A DNA stretch of 10,500 nt from Apostichopus japonicus (Eukaryota; Echinodermata; Holothuroidea; Aspidochirotida; Stichopodidae): positions 32,988,898-32,999,397 of the forward strand of contig NC_092577.1 in assembly GCF_037975245.1 (NCBI RefSeq), given 5' to 3'. The stretch's first letter is position 1. Each line of letters begins with the position of its first letter. Positions 6,964 through 10,500 of this stretch are shown piece by piece. Under the pieces are notes generated by a model. The model was not told the DNA's origin, made no database searches, and worked only from the letters and a program-made list of their open reading frames with translations. A program made the translations under genes and the position numbers.

Positions 6964-7722
6964 CATGGGGTCCATGTGTCTTTTAAATCACTTGCCGTTA
7001 CATTCGTCTCGCACTGTGCATGTAAATTTGCTCTCCGGTTGATTTGTATATAAGAATAAAAATTCCCTAATTTTGAACAGATCGCAAGTGTCAAATTAAA
7101 TGATGGCGGCATGCATAATTGAATTGTAAAGATTTAAGAGTCAAAAAAAATCCAAGTTCCAGTCTAGCTTCTTATCATCGGTTTTGCTGAAACAAAGAGG
7201 AAACTTGACATTTTCTACATCTGCAGATCCAAACCATCCTCATAGCTGTTCGTATCGTGAAGATTTGAGGATTTAACATTATACTCAAATGTTTTCATTT
7301 GTGGGACAAAAACAAAAAATCCGTCCGGTTCGGATTAAAAGGTTCGGAACCACGCTCATTTACGAGCTGTCAAAACAAATCGTCGATCGTGTGGTTTCAT
7401 TAATGGGTATGATATATTACGTGCAAACAGACCATGGTTAAAAGAATGTGCCATGTTACAATCGATACAGAAGCGGATGGATAACAGCGTGAATAGTTGA
7501 AGTTTAATTGTTGGTATTAGTACTACAGAAGAGACAGACACGTTAACCACGGTAGCCATAAATATGTGATGCAAAAATAAATTAAGAATCTATGTACAGT
7601 CAAAAGTATGCAATAATGTTTTATCGTGTATTTTATATATGTACAGTGTTACTTTACTACTAAAGCAATTCCAAATTCCCCCAGTGGTGGAAAATATTTG
7701 GTGCAGGAAATGGAGGACCTGT
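6964..7722. other. Intergenic DNA, no gene recognised
   Basis: AT-rich sequence. The octamer GGTTCGGA is repeated at 7327-7334 and 7341-7348. The 72-codon minus-strand frame at 7356-7574 shows no domain and has no support. Confidence 0.5.
7055..7060 (+). terminator. Possible poly(A) signal of the GPCR transcript
   Basis: AATAAA is the first canonical hexamer I see on the + strand after the GPCR stop codon at 6328-6330. It would give a 3' UTR of about 740 nt running through the (GACA)n microsatellite. An ATTAAA variant follows near 7096. In AT-rich DNA such hexamers are common, so this is only a candidate. Confidence 0.3.
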
Positions 7723-7731
7723 TGAGTGTGT

Positions 7732-7807
7732 AGGGAGAAAGTGGGAGGAATGGGAGAAAGTGGGAGCGGCGGAAGGGAGGGGGAGGGGAGAAAACCGGGG
7801 AGGGGAG
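7732..7807 (+). repeat. Polypurine, G-run-rich tract
   Basis: Almost all bases are purines. GGGAGAAAGTGGGAG is duplicated with period 19 (7733-7747 and 7752-7766). G runs at 7775-7777, 7779-7783, 7785-7788, 7797-7800 and 7802-7805 could form a G-quadruplex, and the purine strand could form a triplex. Confidence 0.8.
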
Positions 7808-7967
7808 GCTGACGATAAGCTAAATAAATTGTCAATGAGGATAGAAATTGCACCCTGGAGCTGGATTAGCTTATAGCTTATGTGTAGTTCCCAAAGTGTA
7901 CTAACTTGTACTGTCTATGCTATATGTTAATGGTGCACAATAAATGTACCTCACTTGAAGGAATGAA

Positions 7968-8044
7968 CATGTGTACATACTGTGTTTGTATATGCATGTG
8001 GGTGCGTATGCGTGTATATGCATGTGTGTCTGTGTGTTTTTGTC
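7968..8044. repeat. TG-rich simple sequence
   Basis: An imperfect alternation of TG, TATG and GCATG units, similar in character to the tract at 604-652. The small frame across it is low complexity. Confidence 0.75.
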
Positions 8045-8150
8045 TATGCGGCATTAGAAGCAGGAGAGGTGTACATACCAAGCAAGCTCTGTATGGTTGT
8101 TTGTGCCTTCTGATTATCTCAGAATCATCATGTTAATCCAACAATGAAAC

Positions 8151-8219
8151 AATAATAATAATAATACATAAGTTTTATATAGCGCCAAACAAACTATGAA
8201 ATAGTTCTCGTGGCGCTTA
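8151..8219 (-). mobile_element. Possible SINE/LINE 3' fragment with stem-loop and (ATT)n tail
   Basis: A short (AAT)n run (8151-8165) is followed by a nested hairpin. The outer stem is AGCGCCA (8181-8187) with TGGCGCT (8211-8217); the inner stem is AACTAT (8192-8197) with ATAGTT (8201-8206). Read on the minus strand, the hairpin precedes an (ATT)n tail, the layout known for 3' ends of some non-LTR elements and their SINEs. I recall similar GCGCC hairpins as abundant in marine invertebrate genomes. No polymerase remnant was found, so the class is uncertain. Confidence 0.45.
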
Positions 8220-8519
8220 ACAATAGTTACAAACATATTCGTTTTAGTACATGGTCTCCATCCTTTTATTTTTATGCAGTCTGACTGTAAACTTGCCTTT
8301 AAATGAATACGGTTTATAATCTGCTCAGCAGTTTTAACATGATGTACCAAAGTATACAAAGTCTGCAGAAAATATTTCAAACTTTCGAATTAGTGTCTAA
8401 TTTTTCTGTCTCTTTTCTGATTATATCCGTTTCACGCGGTTCCTTTTACATATAGCCCTACATATTACGGTATGTTAAAGAATGCAATGGAGTTGGAGTT
8501 CAGTTTAGTCGTTCAGTCT
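8220..8519. other. Intergenic DNA, no gene recognised
   Basis: Plain AT-rich sequence. The minus-strand frame at 8114-8380 overlaps the stem-loop repeat and has no domain. Confidence 0.5.
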
Positions 8520-8539
8520 GGGGGGGGGGGGGGGGGGGG
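8520..8539 (+). repeat. Homopolymer run of 20 G
   Basis: Twenty consecutive G bases, flanked by TCT and AGT. Exact length is likely polymorphic and error-prone in sequencing. Confidence 0.85.
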
Positions 8540-8645
8540 AGTGGCAACAAATTAGGGAAGAGAACAATATTTGTGTCTTTTAATTTGCAGTGAAAGCAAA
8601 AAATCCAAATAGGGCGTATACCTGATACGACAAAAGATTTAGTAG

Positions 8646-8733
8646 ATGCTACCTTGTAGGTTAACAGTGATCATTGCCTACAATATAATTAATGCTACCT
8701 TGTAGGTTAACAGTGATCATTGCCTACAATATA
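8646..8733. repeat. Exact tandem duplication of a hairpin-forming unit (period 46 bp)
   Basis: The 42 bases from 8646-8687 are identical to 8692-8733, separated by ATTA. Each unit contains TTGTAGG and CCTACAA, a perfect 7-bp inverted pair (8654-8660 with 8677-8683 in copy 1), around a loop holding TGATCA. Perfect identity implies recent duplication or conversion. Confidence 0.93.
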
Positions 8734-8863
8734 TATAGCAGATGTAACCGATCATCGGGATTTACTATCCCCGTTTGTACGGACAGCACCATCAGAAGGT
8801 TACTGTACCATCGTTGAAAAGAAGTTATTGGGAAGTACAACTACATCGGCAGTTTGGACAAAT

Positions 8864-8880
8864 GGGGGGGGGGGGTGGGG
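8864..8880 (+). repeat. G tract (12 G, T, 4 G)
   Basis: A second long G run, about 325 bp after the 20-G run and on the same strand. Frames reading through it give poly-Gly or poly-Pro and are not credible genes. Confidence 0.85.
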
Positions 8881-9126
8881 AACCACAGTCACCCCTCCCG
8901 CTCCCACGGTGCCCAAGCCTGTGTGGCTGCTGGTCTGTTCTTTCTGATAATGTACCATTTGTAGACAGACTGTTTATTCTTCGGAAAATAAAGGGAAAAC
9001 CGAAATTTATCCCTTCCATTCGTCACCTGTGAAATGTTGACTGTTTGTAAAAGTCAAGACAATATCTTTCTTATATTTGTATCTTCGTGCTTTTGAGAAA
9101 CTGATATTATATCCCGCCCCCCTCTG

Positions 9127-9139
9127 CCCCCCCCCCCCC
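9127..9139. repeat. C tract (13 C)
   Basis: Thirteen C preceded by further C-rich sequence from 9114. It has the opposite polarity to the G runs at 8520 and 8864. Confidence 0.85.
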
Positions 9140-9309
9140 TCACCAAAAGAAACGAATGATAACTATATACTGAGTGATCCACCATCAGCAAGCCAGACAA
9201 TTTTCCTGGAATCTTTCCATCATGCATGGAAGACCAGGAAAGAAGAGTTTTCTTCTCCGAACTGTAACTCTTGTACAGTTTTATGTTCGTGCTAAAACTC
9301 ACGTCCATT

Positions 9310-9339
9310 CATATATCACGTCATCTTAGTTGATATATG
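9310..9339. repeat. Inverted repeat, 9-bp arms
   Basis: CATATATCA (9310-9318) and TGATATATG (9331-9339) are exact reverse complements around a 12-base loop. AT-rich arms make chance occurrence plausible. Confidence 0.7.
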
Positions 9340-9525
9340 TTCATTTGTGTTTGTTTAACCTTAGATCATTCGTTTTCATGATTTACACCCCGAGTAATGT
9401 AATACAAAATATTCGTGACGTACAGAGGTTAATGGTTTGTGTTAGTATATGAGTTTAATGGCGTAAATCATTGCTATAAAGTGGCACGTATAACATCCCC
9501 AAATGTAATATAATATACGACCCGA

Positions 9526-9537
9526 CCCCCCCCCCCC
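9526..9537. repeat. C tract (12 C)
   Basis: Twelve C within CCCGA-C12-ATA. It is the second C-polarity homopolymer of this region. Confidence 0.85.
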
Positions 9538-9539
9538 AT

Positions 9540-10130
9540 AAAGTCCCAAATGGTAATAGTGTTCCCAGAAACCAAGTCAGCGTTTAGGACGACGGGTAAA
9601 CGGCGGGAACCGTCCGCCATAATACGAGAGCAAATAATGTTCTTTTCAGCCTGGGTCAAAGTTAAAGATCCCTCTGATGTTGCTCTGTGGTTTAGTTTTA
9701 TCCTGTTAGGTGTTTATAAGGTTACTTTGATCAGATTCCGCCAAAATGTGATAAATCTGTTCTTCAATCTAAACAGTCGAAACCGCAATCAATGATAATG
9801 TCTCTTACGTTGCGCTTGTTGGTCGTGAACTATTACTTGTCATAATCTAGCTCGTCATTGTCTTAAAACAAAAGGTTTCTTCCTTCAATTCGCCATAATT
9901 ATTTCATTTTAAAGATCATATGGGATATCATTTTCTTTTTCTTTTCAAATTCGTCCTTCCCCCCTCCCTTCACTCTCTACTGATTTATTTGTGTAATTTG
10001 GGTTTCCATAGCTACAGTTGCTGTATGGACGACAGATGCGACTCACTGATTCCTTATTGATAAAGTCCAAAGAAACTCTTGAAGAAGAGGCTTAAATATC
10101 TTCCATTGGGTTAAAAGTTCTGTACGGTAT
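9540..10130. other. Intergenic DNA, no gene recognised
   Basis: The 81-codon + frame at 9550-9795 and the opposing minus frame share no feature with a known family. A pyrimidine-rich stretch lies at about 9930-9980. A bulged hairpin (CCATA..CAG with CTGTATGG) occupies 10006-10028. Confidence 0.4.
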
Positions 10131-10201
10131 TATTTCCTTCGAGGGTAGGGCGGAAGTAGGTAGGAGGGGGAAACAACGACGTGCCTAATCGCTCTTCGTT
10201 T

Positions 10202-10219
10202 TCTCTTGAATTCAAGAGA
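10202..10219. repeat. Perfect 18-bp palindrome
   Basis: TCTCTTGAATTCAAGAGA equals its own reverse complement with no spacer. It is unrelated in sequence to the palindromes at 2736-2797. No flanking element was recognised. Confidence 0.92.
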
Positions 10220-10436
10220 TGAATATGTTGCACACGTGGTATACCTCACTTGTTGTATTACTACATTTGCGGATACATCCATGTTGCCGTAATATATAAT
10301 TCCTGATTTTATAACATGACAGGTGTAACATTCCTTATAAGGTTCGCAAACATAAATAATTGATGAGTACATGGAATTATATAATTCGCGATAACAATCT
10401 ATAATATGTGCAGGCAGGTTAATGGCCATCCTGTAT

Positions 10437-10500
10437 GCAGGGGCGGGCTGACTGGCTCGCGATAGTTGCGATGCTGGGACCGAAGCGTCGAATGGGCCGC
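10437..10500. other. GC-rich right edge
   Basis: Base composition changes sharply to GC-rich (GGGGCGGGCTGACTGGC and following, ending in GGGCCGC) after a long AT-rich stretch. It may be the beginning of another repeat or of a CpG-rich gene start cut by the window end. Confidence 0.4.

Noticed and set aside
8720-9032. Overlapping + and minus frames around the G12 tract
   Set aside because: Poly-Gly/poly-Pro peptides created by the homopolymer; no domain or start context.
10130-10429. 99-codon minus-strand frame with five cysteines
   Set aside because: No signal peptide, domain or splice evidence; AT-rich DNA allows such lengths by chance. It is the least poor of the unexplained frames and transcript data could reverse this.
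1-10500. tRNA, rRNA, transposase or reverse transcriptase genes
   Set aside because: I saw no convincing tRNA B-box, rRNA core sequence, or RT or transposase motif in the frames I read.

Overview
The window looks like non-coding-rich nuclear DNA from a marine invertebrate animal. It is AT-rich, full of simple repeats, homopolymer G/C tracts and diverged dispersed repeats, and has no closely packed genes, operons or Shine-Dalgarno sites. An intronless rhodopsin-class GPCR, repeats dense in TGACC motifs, and a stem-loop element with an (AAT)n flank together suggest a deuterostome invertebrate such as an echinoderm, possibly a sea cucumber or sea urchin. That taxonomic placement is inference from general familiarity and was not tested by a search.

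Layout. Positions 1-840 hold AT-rich DNA with a G10 tract, a G-quadruplex-type motif (532-551) and a TG/G-rich simple-sequence patch. Positions 841-1246 are a five-unit tandem repeat of about 78 bp. Positions 1337-1349 are an isolated DR1 nuclear-receptor-type site. Positions 1651-1910 and 3236-3500 are two copies of one dispersed repeat (unit about 141-143 bp) that carries ordered TGACC half-sites. Positions 2699-2797 combine an interstitial telomere-like tract with an 18-bp and a 30-bp perfect palindrome. Positions 3500-5180 are unique-looking intergenic DNA with a few candidate transcription-factor motifs.

The only gene I can support is at 5212-6330 (+): a 372-residue seven-transmembrane receptor in one uninterrupted exon. 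The fold-level landmarks of class A GPCRs are present, namely the TM3/ECL2 cysteine pair, the ECL1 tryptophan and the prolines of TM5, TM6 and TM7. Most signalling micro-switches are replaced: N1.50, D2.50, the DRY arginine, W4.50, Y5.58, W6.48, and N and Y of NPxxY. This suits a lineage-specific, divergent orphan or chemosensory receptor rather than a well-known conserved one.

Downstream, 6331-10500 holds a possible poly(A) signal, a (GACA/GACG)n microsatellite, short exact tandem duplications (6928-6963, 8646-8733), a polypurine tract, a TG-rich tract, a nested stem-loop with an (AAT)n flank, four long G or C homopolymers and several inverted repeats. I found no rRNA, tRNA, CRISPR array or recognisable transposase or reverse transcriptase.
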